From Monocercomonoides exilis (Eukaryota > Preaxostyla > Oxymonadida > Polymastigidae), in assembly GCA_001643675.2 (NCBI GenBank), contig LSRY02000020.1:976001-1040000 (forward strand): a DNA stretch of 64,000 nucleotides, in the 5' to 3' direction. Below, piece after piece: positions 23,209-35,339 of the stretch (positions within the stretch are counted from its first letter, which is position 1; every line of letters begins with the position of its first letter). The notes under the pieces were generated by a model. That model searched no databases. It saw nothing but the letters and a program-made list of their open reading frames with translations, and was not told the origin of the DNA. The position numbers and the translations under genes were made by a program.

Positions 23209-24192
23209 AGTTAACTAACCTTCAGTTGACTAGGGCAGCAATATCGCTATACTTCAACATTGTGTTCTCTTCTTTCCTTGGAGATATCACTATCACTCGT
23301 ACCCTTTTCAGATCATTCAGAAGGACAGACGAGTCAAGGAAAAAGAAGACAGGAGACATTTGGAATCCTCGAATAGTGCTTGAGTTCTTTTCTGGACTGG
23401 GACCAAATGAAGGATTAAGTTTCAAACAGCTCACGATGAAAGAAATTACACGAACGATGTTGTTTACGCTTGCAGATTCACGGAGCTTGAGAGGATTAAC
23501 ATGTTGGAAAGTAAGTTCGAGGAGAAGTGTGTGTTACTGGATGCAAAGTTGAATATCTTATTCACAAAAACGGAGATTGATGTTTCGTTCTTGCCAGAAC
23601 TGAGTTTGATTTGAACGGCATCAGCTATCCAAGAAAAGTGTAAGAGAGAACAGGAGAAAAACAGACACACAGACAAGTCACTTTTGAACACAAAGAACTT
23701 TCACCTGAAAGCTGTCGAAGGAATACGGAAGCTTTCAAACGAAGGGATTTGAAATGCATAAGCGCCCAAGAGATTCACACCTTTCTCGATCAAAACAGTA
23801 AGCCTTTCAGCACTGACAATTGCAGGAATTCCCCCTGAATAAGTGGCAACGTTTGAACGATTGCCCACACGAACAAATACGTTGGAGAAACATTATTTTC
23901 TATCAAAACGAGCATCATCAATAACCTGCATTATTGCTTCTGCAACGAACGATCAAGAAGAAAAGGAGAATAGAGAGAATGAAAACAGAAGAGCCATATG
24001 CAGAAAATCCGAAGCGAAGAAGAGAGGCGGAAATGAGAAAACCAAAAGATTACAAGTAAATTACTCCATTTGTCAACGAGAAACTTCAGAACAAAGAAGA
24101 AAGGAAGAGCAGCCAATAAGGCAAACAAGAATTGAAGAGCCCACTGAAAGAAAACGAGATGCACCAGCACAGAGAGAAAAGTTAGTGATCAG
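23178..24192 (+). pseudogene. DIRS tyrosine recombinase, degenerate
   Basis: The N-terminal part is clear: ITRTLFRSFRRTDESRKKK, GDIWNPRIVLEFFSGLGPNE and LSFKQLTMKEIT. After a frameshift near 23,470 the frame gives RFTELERINMLESKF, which probably includes the first catalytic Arg region. Later pieces (TFERLPTRTNTLEKHYFLSK, near 23,848) look like the C-terminal catalytic region, with a candidate Tyr in KHYF, but they are in a different frame. TGAs and shifts separate them. A Lys/Glu-rich tail frame (23,840-24,190) is also open under UAR=Gln. Confidence 0.5.
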
Positions 24193-24290
24193 AACAAGAG
24201 CCCAAATAAAGAAGGGAACAGAGGAAAAGCTAAGGACGATTACGAAAGTTAAACTGATGATGGTCTCATCATCTCCCAATTAACATTGGT

Positions 24291-25643
24291 TCTCAATGAG
24301 TACTTATTTTTGAAATCATAACTTTTTTCGGGTTGCAGATTTATCAAATTTTGCTTTTCATTGGAAAGAGCTTTTTAATTCATATGCTGAATTTATCACA
24401 ACTGTTTTTTGATAAAGAAAACCAGCTGAAATAAATATTCAAATATCTTTATTGAGCCTTTTTTCTCTTCAGCAATCATGCATTTATGTTCAAAGGATAA
24501 ACTTGAACATAAATTTTTGAATGAACAAATATGATTTCAAAAATAATCACCAAAATTATAAGAGAAGGAATTTGATATTCGATTTTCTTTCTTCATAAAA
24601 AAATTAAAAAAAAATAAGAAAATTAAGTGGATAATTTTGATCAGATAAAAAAAGATTCAAACTGCACTATATTGAAAAAATTTAATTTTAAAACGGAAAA
24701 AAAGATAATTGAAGAAATATTATATATTTTACGGAGAGTGTGATTCTTTTCTGAATAATGGACTTATTACTAATAAGTCGCAGTTATTACGGATAAGAAG
24801 CATTTGTTACGAGAATAACTCATGATATCTGTCAAAGAGTATTTCTTTTAATGGAAACCATTGTTGCATTGAGAAATAATGATGTTTCTGGAGATTATTT
24901 GATTTTCAAAAAAACAACAAAAAAAAAATTCACACATTTGCAAAAAACAATGGAAAATATTTCCAATATTCGACCAATTTTTCTTTTGATAAAACGAAAA
25001 TTATATCATTTTTTCATAGAGTATAATTGCTCATAACATAATAAACAAATGAAATCAATCAAATAATGAAATTCATTATTAAATTGAGGGATTTGAAGGT
25101 TTTTTTCATTAACCCACAACAATGTAATTTTATTGATTCCCAAAAAATACTGAGTAATTCCGAGAAAGACAGACTTGTTACGTGTATTTTTTTGTTCATC
25201 AGAAAAGAAATTATTTTTGTTTAAAGAATCAGTAATTACAGTGACAACATCGATGTTTCATCGAACATATTTAACAATACTAAACAACTTGTTCATATTC
25301 AGCTATTTTAATTTTTTTTTTTTACGAAACAATTCATAGTAATGGAAAAATTTATATTTGACGAAAAGAAAAACCCTTTGAGTGAAACATTTGTCTTTTC
25401 AAAAAAGAACGAGTTGAAACCCAAAAGTCATATGTTTTTCGAAAAAGACACATTTTTTCGCACAAAGCCAATATGTCTGAAAAGAAAACATAACCATATA
25501 TAAAACGGGTTTATCTTTTGTGAGTTTGTTTTGATATTGATTAAATAACCGGAAATGAGTTCAGTCACTCACCGTTCATGTTAATTGTTAAATGTTGGAA
25601 ACATTGATTCTTAAATTATTATGGTTGTTCAAGAAAAACAAAT
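24291..25643. other. AT-rich interval with one small candidate ORF
   Basis: Mostly without coding signal. One plus-strand frame at 24,851-25,069 opens with ATG (METIVALRNNDVSGDYLIF), crosses a TAA and another TAA and ends in TGA (72 aa). It could be a small gene or exon; confidence in that is about 0.25. Confidence 0.35.
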
Positions 25644-27221
25644 ATGTCTATCTTTTTATTAAAAATGCCTTTCGTTTCTTCAACTTTTAGTCCATCTTCA
25701 TTTGAAACAGTTTTTACAGGATTTATTCCAAAATTAGACCTCCACTTCATTTCATCCTTTTTGTCTCAAAACCCTTCAAGAACAAAATTTTCATTAATTC
25801 GTTCCTTCTTCAACGCTTTCAAAATTAGAAAAGTTAAAATCCCTTCAAACGTTCGAATTGCAAAGGCATTCAGCTGCACACCGAGCCTTGTCTGCCAGAT
25901 TCGAACTGGATATATTAGGAAAAAGGTTATCGAGAAAAAGAACATGTTGATGACTCGAAAGCAAGAAAAACGAGTCATGGAAATACTGAAAATTTTGAGA
26001 GATAAAAGAAAGCAAATCACACCGAAAACGCTAAGAGCCGTTATTGCGAAAGTTTGTCATAAAACGCCTTCTCACAATTTACATTCTTCATTCATAAAAA
26101 GGCATAGCGAGGAATTGATGATCGTTCCTTCAAGCGTGAGAGACGAAAAAAGAATGAAAATTTCGGAACAAAGAATAATTCCCTTAAAAAATCATTTGAT
26201 TCAATGTGTGTATGGAAAATATTCTTCAATGATCTTTTGTGCTGATGAATCAGGTTATCATTCCCATGAAAATACAAGAAAGGTTAACCTTATAGTGGGA
26301 ACAAATGAAAATCGTGAAATTGATCACACACCCGTGGACAAATGAGAGAAAAGAATATCATTGTTCCACTGCATTTCACTTGATGGAACTTTTGTTCCTT
26401 CTTATTTTCTGGTGCTAAAACCATTCAATATGAGACCCCTTCAATCTCTAGGCTATAAAATCGGAATTCATGGTTGTGTGGAAATCGGAAATTCGTCTTA
26501 TTTCACAAAGGAATAGTTTGAAAACTGGATTGAGAAAGTTTTCATTCCTCGTGTCAACATTAAAAGATTGATTTTGCCAGATAAACACGCACAGGCAGTG
26601 TTGGTTATTGATGGCTGCAGAATCCACCTATCGGATAATGTATTGACTCGTCTTGCTAATGAAAATATTTTGCTTTTGGTTTTTCCTCCAAATACAACAC
26701 ATTTGCTACAGTCATTGGATTTATTAATTTTTTCACTTTGGAAACTTCAAATTCAACAGGTAAGATCAGGTTCAACGCACGACAGCTCAGAACAACTTTT
26801 GTGGGTTGCAGTGAATGCCATTCTGCAAGTTTCTTCATTGTTCAATATTCTTTCTGCATTCAAAGAAAGTGGACTTGAAAATGATTTTCATAATGTTCCT
26901 TCAACAGCCCAGATCTTTGAAGAAAGCTTCAAAAAAGTGATCGAAATTGTGAAATTGGACAACAAATCATTGCCGCTATCATGTACAAGAAAAACAAGAC
27001 AAACAAAGGGAGGTGAATGGGGAATAATGAACATCGACAGAATGCCAGTTTATTTTGGACTTCCGCAAAAAACAATACTTGGTGAACAATAGATATGTGT
27101 GAAAGTTTTTTTCATTCATATTTCATGGAGCATTTCAAAAAAAAACATGATAAAATAAACAAAATATTCATCAAATCTTTGTTTTTCTTAATTTCAATAA
27201 TACAAAAAGAATTAACAATGA
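25644..27221 (+). pseudogene. pogo/DDE_1-type transposase
   Basis: One frame spans the region except for a single TGA at 26,343-26,345. The N-terminal half has helix-turn-helix-like basic regions (SNVRIAKAFSCTPSLVCQIR; TLRAVIAKVCHKTPSHNLHS). The catalytic half has SSMIFCADESGY (first Asp), FHCISLDGTFVPSYFL, VLVIDGCRIHLSDNVL (second Asp region), VFPPNTTHLLQSLD (the DDE_1 PxxTxxxQPLD-like box) and a C-terminal helical part. TAG at 26,514-26,516 falls in YFTKE-Q-FENWIEKVFIP, a place where Gln fits well. Under UAR=Gln the end is TGA 27,219-27,221; TAG at 27,090 would be the end under the standard code. The one TGA probably replaced an Arg codon (CGA). Confidence 0.7.
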
Positions 27222-27721
27222 ACAAGAACAGTGAGTATCTGTTTGCTTCCTCGAATTGATCCATATATTTGGTCTGTAGCATTCTTTGTTCGTTATTTCA
27301 ATGGCAATTTAAAAATAAATTATTTTTTGTTTTTTGTTAAATGATATTGCTCTGAACAAAGTTCACATATGAACTCCGTTCAAAGAAATATTCAATCTCC
27401 ATCTCAATTTGATATTGACTTCTCTTCTCAAGCACTATCACACCAGCCTTCAACTTCCGTATGTGCTTCTCAGAATTCAAATGTGCTTGGTACAATTGAA
27501 GTTCAGGAACATTCTTGAATACTGTCATGTTTACCAGCAAAAATTAAAATGGAAATGTTTGAGTTAGAATATTGCAAAGAATTTTTTTTTTACAATTTTG
27601 ATTTATATTTTTATTTTTATTTTTTTTTTTTTGAAAAGAAACAAACGAGATGTTTGATTTAGCTCTTCGAAAAGCTGATTCAAACAAAGATAGCGTTGAA
27701 AAGAAAATTATGAACAGTGAA

Positions 27722-28745
27722 ATTACGAAGTTTTCAAATTCCTAGTCCGAAAGAAAGCTATTTGATTATTTGTTCAAACAAAAAATCTTTTGATAAATAA
27801 AAATTAACTGAAAAACAAATACTCAGCATAATTTGCGAACTTGAAAACGAAAAAATCCAGACTCCGAAAAAAGAAACAAAAGGTTCTTCATCGCTAACTG
27901 ACAAAATGCTTTATAACCTAAAATGGCTGTTTTCTGGAACTGCACAAACAAGAATTGGGATTTGATCCAACAAAAGCAACCACATTATTTCTGATGCAAT
28001 AATCCAAATACGTCCACTCCTGTTGAAAATTTTGAGAAAAATGAACATTGAGAAAAGAAGACCAAAATATACAGATACAGATGAATCTTTTGGAACGGTT
28101 GCACTACAAGTGGACGCAACGTCTATAAGAACAGACAAGCCAGCTAGCAGTTTTGAAAATCAGAAGTTGCTCTGGGATAGGCATCATAAAGTTTATGGAT
28201 TATTAAACAGCTTTCAGTTGCAACAAGCCATCCTTTTGAAGCATTGTTTGCTTCAGAAGTTGTTGAGGGTCACATCCATGATTTCTCATTGTTTGAACGA
28301 GACTTGAAGCCGTTGAAAGAATATTTACAAATATCAGAATACGAAAGAGATAAATATGGATTGGACGAAGGAATTAAACATTGGAAAGTTATGGCAGACA
28401 GAGGATATCAAGGTGCTGTTGAAGGAATAGAAGTCATAACACTAATCAAGAATGTCCAAACGATAGAAGAAATAGCAATTAATGAAAGACAAACAAAGAA
28501 ACGGATTCCTGTTGAATGGTTTTTCGGAAAAATGAAGAGGCTATGGTTGCAATGTGCAAACAGGAACAGAAACGGCTTGGATGATGCAAAGTATGATATC
28601 GAAATTGCAGTTTGGCTAATAAATTTAAATATTCAGGCATATGATTTATGTAAAGATGATGGATAATAAGAGAAGAAATGTATTTCTTTTTATCATTTAG
28701 AGATTGAAAAGCAAAAAAGAAAAGAAAGAAAAGAAAAGAAAAAGA
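27722..28745 (+). pseudogene. IS5/DDE_Tnp_4-like transposase, copy 1
   Basis: It contains LQVDATSIRTDKPASS, VVEGHIHDFSLFERDLKPL, the VMADRGYQGAVEGI box (catalytic Asp) and KRIPVEWFFGKMKRLW (terminal Glu region), as in IS5/PIF-type DDE transposases. One reading frame ends near 28,205 and the next starts in another frame (IKQLSVATSHPFEALFAS). One missing T in GGATTATTAAA would explain it. A TGA lies near 27,965. The frame crosses a TAATAA after KDDG at 28,664. The second copy, inverted at 49,606-50,629, shares the same frameshift. Confidence 0.7.
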
Positions 28746-29493
28746 AGAAAGTCAGAATTGAATGCTTTTTTCAGAGAAAAAATAAAAAGAATTCGAAGTG
28801 ACTCGCTTTCAGTGAACATGTGCAACAATCATTCAAAACAACGAAAAATTTCAAAAGATGAAATCATTTCCAATGAAAAAAGCAATGAAGAATACTAACT
28901 TTTCTTTCACCATTTATGATTTTTGTTTGCTTGGTTTTTCCTGATTATTGTTGCTTATTCATAGATTTTTGCCGCCCAGATTTGACTTTTTTTTTTCAGA
29001 TTATTAATATCAATAAATAGTTGTCAGTATCTTCTTATTTCTAATTTCAACGGCAAACGATGAAATTTTTCAAGAATAATTTTTGATTCATAAAAAATAA
29101 ATTGATCATATCGTTTTGTTTTTCGTTTAATTCATTTATAAAAGCATTTTCTTTCGAGAAAGAAAAAAAAAGTTCCGAAATAATAATTGAATAAATCGAA
29201 AAGACAAAGTTATTACGAAAAGACAGTTTCATTCCAAGAAACGTCGTTTCATGTTGACATGCAAAAAACAATTCCGATAACGAATAATTCATGGCATGAT
29301 CCGATTATATAGGCACAACCAAAAATGATTTTAATCATTATATTTCAGTTTGTTATATATTATTGGAAAAGAATATGCAAATAAAAATAAGCGGGAATTT
29401 TTTTATTTTAAGGAAATTTTGAAGAATAATATTCTCACCCATGATAATTTTTGAAAATTATTTGTATTAAGTGTTCGTGTTTTTTTTGATCTC
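28746..29493. other. AT-rich spacer after IS5-like copy
   Basis: Begins with an A/G-rich (AAAAG)n-like tract (28,710-28,745) and continues as AT-rich DNA. A Lys/Arg/Ser-rich frame (28,704-28,898) overlaps the tract and looks like low-complexity sequence. Confidence 0.4.
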
Positions 29494-30560
29494 ATGGTAT
29501 GCAAACGAGATCTTCATGATGAGGATTACATTACTTCACCGAACAAACTCTTCCACGACGAAACCTGCACAGGGGAATGGTTCAAAAGAGAAATAATTGA
29601 AATGAGCCTCCCAATGTGCAGAGTTCCAAGATGCTATCAACGAATTTATCATGATAAGAATTATCACTGTTACACTTGTCCAAAATGCAAGATCAAAAAA
29701 AGCATTCTTTCAAGAACATCTTTTAGCTGAATAAAGATTGGACTAGGCGTGACTTTTCTGATTTGTTTATATTACTGGCTAGGGATTCAAAACAAAACAA
29801 TTTCTTTGCTTCTTTCTGTTGATAAGGACACAGTCGGATTCTGGGGAAGTGTGATTCTGTGAGCTTGTTCACAAATGTGGAAGGAAAGACAGCAAGTGAT
29901 TGGAGGCGAGGGAACAACAGTTGAAATTGATGAAGCAATTTGGCGAAAACGGAAGAACAGGAGAGGAAGAAAGAATAAGCAAGGATGGATTCTCGGAGGG
30001 GTGGAAAGATTAGAGGGTGGTGGAGCGGGGGAACGGTTAATGGTTGTCGTTCCAAACAGAAAAAAGGAAACTTTGATTCCAATTATCCAGAAACACATAA
30101 AAGCTGGAACATTAATTATTGCCGATGAATGGCGAGCTTATTCTTCACTTGAAACAGTTGGATATAAGCATCAAACTGTGTGCCACAAAAGACGTTTCAG
30201 AGACCCAGAAACTGGTGCGTATACAAATACAATTGAAGGGTTATGGCAACATTTGCGATGCACTTTCCATCGATTTGGAACAAGGATCAGACTTATGCAT
30301 GATTATCTTTCACTGTTTTTGGTGAAATCAACATTCAATTTAACGTTTATTCAATTAATAAAATATCTGTGCTTTGAAAAGGAAATTGAACCTGTTCAAG
30401 TGGAAGAAGAAGAAGAAAAAGAAGAAATCATCGATGAAGATGAGAAAATTGCAATATGGATGATGTTGTCAATGAAGATAGCGATGTTGAATTTGATGAA
30501 GATTTCGGAGCAGGAGATGGAGCTAGTGCCTCTGAATATGAGCCTTTAATATTATTCTTA
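29494..30560 (+). pseudogene. IS1595/ISXO2-like transposase, 29.5 kb copy
   Basis: Starts at ATG 29,494 with a zinc-ribbon-like region (MCRVPRCYQ..YHCYTCPKCK). In the same frame follow DKDTVGFWGSV, the first catalytic box VEIDEAIWRKRKN (29,914-29,952), GGVERLEGGGAGE, VVPNRKKETLIPII, the second box IADEWRAYSSLE, VCHKRRFRDPETGAYTNTIE and GLWQHLR. The DDE core residues are present. It is broken by TGA at 29,728-29,730, TGA near 29,858 and a frameshift near 30,455 that displaces the acidic tail (FGAGDGASASEYEP, shared with the 43.5 kb copy). Confidence 0.75.
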
Positions 30561-30771
30561 TTTGAATAATATCATTTAATATGTTTTTTTATATTTTCGA
30601 AGCTTTTTTAAAACAAATCAGTCAATTTCTAAATGTTAATTCGAAAATTTTTATTTTTGATCAAAAAAAATTTTTTCAACTGTTTCTCCATAAACATGTT
30701 TCCGCAATTTATCATTCTCAAATAACTTATGCACAACATGTATTATTATATTCAGTAAAGTTTCATAGATA

Positions 30772-32300
30772 GTTGGTTGATAACCCGGGAAAAAGTCGAC
30801 AACCCGGGAAATTTTCTTAATGATCACCCCCTTTATGTGTTGTTATAAAAAAACAACGAGAGAAATTTAACCTTCGCAGATTTATATCTTTTCTTTCTTC
30901 GTCTGAATATTGAAAGCATTCAACAAGGCAACAAAGAATCCTGAAAATAATTGAAAAAGAAGGTTTCAGAGCATCAGATGTATTCAAGGCAGGATTGATT
31001 TCGAAGAGTGCATACTACAGAGCTGTAAAGGCGAAAATTGAACAAAGAGACGTCGGAATATACGGAAGACACTGAAAAATCAGAAAAAAGTGTCTCGATG
31101 GAATCTCAATGAAAATAAAAAATGATTTTCACCATCTCAAAGGAACAACTGCAAAGCAATGTTCAAATACAGTTTGAATATTTTTATCACAATATTTAAT
31201 GTTTTTTTATTTTAAATAGGCTTGTTTTATTTCTTCTTCAAAAAAGAACGAAGGCGTTCATAAAAAGGCTGTGAATAAAAAGTGAGGTTATTCTTTTATT
31301 TCCAAAATTAAAAAATCTTCATGAAAAAAGCCTGCAAAACTTCCAATAAATAGAATCGAACACTCAACAAGGCTCATTTTGCGTTCTTTTTTTGAAGATT
31401 TGGAAGAATAATATAAGAAGAAGAAATATATTCAACAATTAATATTTAATCTGGATGAAACTTACATCTAAAGAGACACAACCGAACCAACGAAGATATT
31501 CACTCCGCAGGATTGCCCCATCCCAATTTCTCAAGAAGCACCTCTTCCTCCATCAATTTCTTTGCTTTTACTTATTTCTGTTGACGGGGAGCATTGCAAG
31601 ACTTCTGTGATCAGTCATTCAACATTTCTTCCTCTGGAATATGCAAAGGCCAATTCCGATAACTTTGTTTTCACTGGCACAACAAAGAAACAATGGATTC
31701 TTCATTATTTTTTGATCAGTTCAAATTTATTGTTGTTGATTCAATTGATTGAAAAAGAAAACTGATGAGATAATCAAACTTTCCTGCATGCCTGCATATG
31801 GATGGTGCAACAACACACACGAACAAAGATGTTTTGGAACTGGCAAAGGAATAAATGATCGATATTGCATTTCCTCCTTCGCACACCTCGCATATCGTCC
31901 AGCCATTAGATAAATATGTCAATTCAAATATCAAGAAAATTATTCACACTGCTGATTCATACATTGTGCGAAGCAATGCATCATCAAACAGATCCAACTT
32001 CGTCAAAAAACTTAAGGAAGCATTATCGGAAGCATTAAAGCCATCTACCATCGTGGCATCTATCAGAGATTCTGGTATTTGACCTTTATATCCTGAAATT
32101 GTCCTGAAAAGCCTCAGTGAAACATCTCCTGTTGAAGGTTGCGAAGCTTCCATCAACAAAACTCACTTGATTGATAACTCGAAGTGCAGAATTTTCACTT
32201 TCGATTAAGTTTTTTCATATATTCACATAGAATATTTCATTGTTTCTTTTTTAAATAACTGTTTTCTATTAATAAAAATTTACACAGGTTATCAACCAAC
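30772..32300 (+). mobile_element. pogo-like DNA transposon with 14 bp TIRs
   Basis: GTTGGTTGATAACC at 30,772-30,785 is the exact inverse of GGTTATCAACCAAC at 32,287-32,300. Between them lie the parts of a pogo/DDE_1-like transposase. TA precedes the left end, but the right flank does not repeat it cleanly. Total length 1,529 bp. Confidence 0.75.
30930..32208 (+). pseudogene. pogo/DDE_1-like transposase inside the 30.8 kb element
   Basis: Pieces in order: an N-terminal helix-turn-helix (RILKIIEKEGFRASDVFKAG), NLDETYIQRD (first Asp; the Q is TAA), LLISVDGEHCKTSVIS, NFPACLHMDGATTHTNKDVL (second Asp), ELAKE-Q-MIDIAFPPSHTS with TAA as Gln at 31,852-31,854, then HIVQPLDKYVNS and a C-terminal helical part ending near a TGA. 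At least two frameshifts (one at the T-run near 31,710) and a TGA near 31,072 break it. The Gln readings restore the DDE_1 spacing up to QPLD. Confidence 0.65.
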
Positions 32301-32427
32301 AAGAAATCTGGGCATACCTATACATTCGGATTTAGCCTGATTCATTTCCAAAATTTCATTGGCTTCTCGAAAGGTGTGCTTTTTTCAGTAAAATTTCTTA
32401 TATCTATAATATTTAAAAGTTTCTATT

Positions 32428-33576
32428 ATGATCTTTTCCACAAGAATTTATTCAATGGATGAAGTGAAAGAACACTTGAAATTGACAGTTGATGAAGCAA
32501 CAAAAATGGTTTCTATATTTGGAAGATGTATGGAAAATAACAATTTAAAATAGCATTAAGATATAAATGTGTAAAAAATTCATTTGAAAGCTGATATTTT
32601 TTTCAATTCATTGGACTCTCTCCAATTGATAAATTCAAGAAAAATAATAAAAGGTATTTTTTGAAAATAATTTAATTGTGCGTATTGTATAGGTTCAACG
32701 ATTTTACAACATCTTTAGTTGCAGATGCTCTCAGAAATTCCTTATTTCAAAATTTTGAACAGTTTGATGAAATGTGAAAGCATTTATTCAAAAATTTTGG
32801 GCAATTCAAACAATCAATTTATTTGTATATATTATTATTGATTAAAAATAGTTTTGAAAGAGACATATCGCAATATATTACTCTTTTTAATGGAAAATGC
32901 AAATATCGGAAAAGTTTTCCTTATTTTGTGGATGTTGAGGTTTGGAACAATTAATTGTTTTGTGAAAAATTCTTATTTGCTGTTGTTATTTCATTTTTTT
33001 TTATCATCACAGATTGAATTCCATCTATGCATTATTCATTTACTTGTTTCATTTTCAAACACTCCTGCAACAGTGATTTCTCATTGTATCGAATTCCTTG
33101 GTGAACCTTCAAACGAGGAATTGGATTTAATGTCAAGTGAGACATTTGCGTTTTCATCCGAATTTTTGAGAGAACCATTTTATAGTTCATTTTTATTTGG
33201 CTCTCTTTCATGCGAAGAGGATCAAAAAGAAATTCTTTTTTTCGATGTCTTAGAAGGACTTAGAAAAGAATTCGAAAACATTGAACGCGAAGCCCAGCGA
33301 TTTCGCATGAGAGACTGGAAGAGAGAAAGAGAAAGAGAAATTGAAATGAATCCATCAAGACGGATTCCATTAACCTCTGATAGTGAATGGAAGAGCGAGT
33401 GGCTTAAGAGAATACCTGGCTTAAAAGAGCAAGAATCATCTTTTTCAGAAAGGCAGATTGCTTCAAGGCATTCTTCTTGTGCAGAATTAACAGGAGATAA
33501 CGATTCTACATTAAAATCAACATACAATTCTCAGAAATTAAATGCTCAAAAATTGATAAATTCTTCATTGTCTTGA
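32428..33576 (+). CDS. Unidentified multi-exon host gene, UAR=Gln
   Basis: Proposed exons: 32,428-32,653; 32,693-32,824; 32,852-32,913; 33,013-33,576. All junctions are GT..AG and keep one frame, ending at TGA 33,574-33,576. Introns are very short (39, 27 and 99 bp). Exon 1 encodes MDEVKEHLKLTVDEATKMVS and crosses TAG/TAA codons in ENNNLK-Q-H-Q-DINV-Q-KIHL. Exon 2 has LSEIPYFKILNSLMKCESIY, exon 3 ETYRNILLFLMENANIGK, and exon 4 an acidic/basic C-terminus (EGLRKEFENIEREAQRFRMR). Helical repeats are suggested. No family is recognised. The 27 bp intron is unusually short and should be treated with caution. Confidence 0.55.
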
Positions 33577-33903
33577 TTGATTTCATTTGAAGAAAACAAA
33601 ACTTTAATATAATAAACTAAAAACTTTCAAAATATATTTATTAAATTTCAAAGTTAGATTTATTGTTTTTCATGTTTTGTTTTAATAAATCGTAAAACCG
33701 AACATTTTTCCACTTTATCTTTTTACAATATTTCACATCTTTTCGTTCAATTAAAAAATACTCAAACTTTTTCAATAGTTTCAATTTGAAATCTCAGAAA
33801 TATGAAAGAAAAATATTATAACATTTCTTCTCAAAGATACATAAAAAAACATTCAAATTCCGATAATTCTTTTATTAATATTTATAATCAACATCTCAAG
33901 TAT
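33577..33903. other. AT-rich convergent intergenic region
   Basis: Lies between the TGA ends of two converging genes. No gene seen. Confidence 0.5.
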
Positions 33904-34380
33904 TCAAAAACACTATTGATGCCTACACAAAAATTCTAGATTCAAAGAAATAAAAATGAAGAATGATAGATGATCAAATAAACGACATTCTAATTAAAGT
34001 TCAATTGGACATTCTTTTGAATTGTCGCTTTTCTTTATTGATTTCCTATCTTTTGATTTCCTTGGAGGGTTGACAGGTTTAACTTCAGGTTTTGAATGAA
34101 CACCTTTCCTTCCTCTTGACTTGCTCTTGGTCCCTTTAATCTGTGTTTTTTTACCAGCCTTCGCATTCGATGAACTTTTCCTTCCAACTTTCTTTATTTT
34201 TGTCTCTGATGAATTTGCTTTGCTCCTCTTGTTTGTCTTTTCCTTACCTTTCACAATTTTTCTTGATTCATTTCCTTTTTTTGGAATCACTCGTTTCACC
34301 GAGACAATTCTAACTTCTCTTAATCTGGTATCTTCCAATTCAGCATCCAAGTCCTTAAGTGAGTTCTTTCGCCTTGTCAT
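33904..34380 (-). CDS. Small lysine-rich basic protein
   Basis: Starts at ATG 34,378-34,380 (MTRRKNSLKDLDAELEDTRL), followed by a long Lys/Arg/Ser/Gly-rich segment (KANSSETKIKKVGRK; KSRGRKGVHSKPEV). The composition suggests a nucleic-acid-binding or nuclear protein. TAA at 34,004-34,006 would end it at 128 aa; with UAR=Gln it continues to TGA 33,904-33,906 (158 aa). The DLDAEL motif near the start recalls chromatin/mRNP adaptor proteins, but that is only suggestive. Confidence 0.5.
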
Positions 34381-35118
34381 AAACTTCAGTAATTATTCAA
34401 AATAAAAAGTTTGGTAAATTTTTCGTTAAGAACTATATATATATGAGAACATAGTTATTAGATCTAATAGTGCACAAATGAGAATCTATCGTTATGGTTT
34501 TTTGATCATAAACTTTGAAAACATTTGATACGATTTTTCACAAAAGAATCATTGAAAACAGCGCTTTGGAGTTTATCTGTATTTATTTTTATCATTAAAA
34601 GTCATTATTAACAACCAAAAAAATAAATAAAGAAAATTTTTGAGTTATATTTTGGCGCAAAAAATTTTTTGATAAAGTTTCATACTCGAAAAAAAAAAGT
34701 GATTTATTGGTCATAGTCATTATTCTCAACTGATTTTTTTGATATTTTTCTTTAAATTTAAAAATAAAAATGAAATGTTTTTTCACTTCTCACAAACAAT
34801 TTATTTTTTTTAAACTTTTTGAATTTTCTATTTTTTTGATTTATTTTATTATTGATATGTTTTATTTATAAAGGTGTAATTTTTCCCCTGTTGTACTCTA
34901 TTCTGTGAAAACAGTTAACTGTTTTATGTTTCAAAAGTCATCAAAAATCAGTGAAACAGAGAAAAATGAAAATTTTTGATCAAACATGAAAGTGTGAACT
35001 TTTGAATACAAAAATGATTTCAAAATTACTATATAATTTTGACCTAATGAATTGGAAAACAAGATTGAATTATTAACTTCAAGTGAGGTTTTTCACTCTC
35101 CCCACTAAATTAAAAAAA
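34381..35118. other. AT-rich intergenic region
   Basis: T-rich and A-rich low-complexity sequence. No supported gene. Confidence 0.5.
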
Positions 35119-35339
35119 ATGGCACACATTCACACACTAAAAAGAAAAGAAAAGAAAATAAAAGAAAGAAAAAAAGAAAATGATCAATATCAAAAATCGG
35201 AGGTGTAAAATTGTTCACTTATTATTAGAATCACAAAATTTTAAGATATTTCAAAAGAATCAATTCAATTATTCTATTTCATCGTTTTCAACTCAAAATT
35301 GTTTGTTTTATAAAATCATACAGAAAGGAAAAGATAAAA

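Larger units (their letters stand above)
20100..24290 (+). mobile_element. DIRS-like tyrosine-recombinase retrotransposon (degenerate)
   Basis: A Gag-like ORF, an RT-RNase H ORF and a tyrosine-recombinase region lie in that order on one strand, the DIRS-type arrangement. The block is visibly GC-richer than its flanks. No LTRs were seen. Split or inverted DIRS termini were not identified, so the outer limits are estimates. Confidence 0.75.

Noticed and set aside
30772-30816. The two AACCCGGGAA motifs as a regulatory palindrome
   Set aside because: They sit inside the left end of the pogo-like element and are more simply subterminal repeat sequence.
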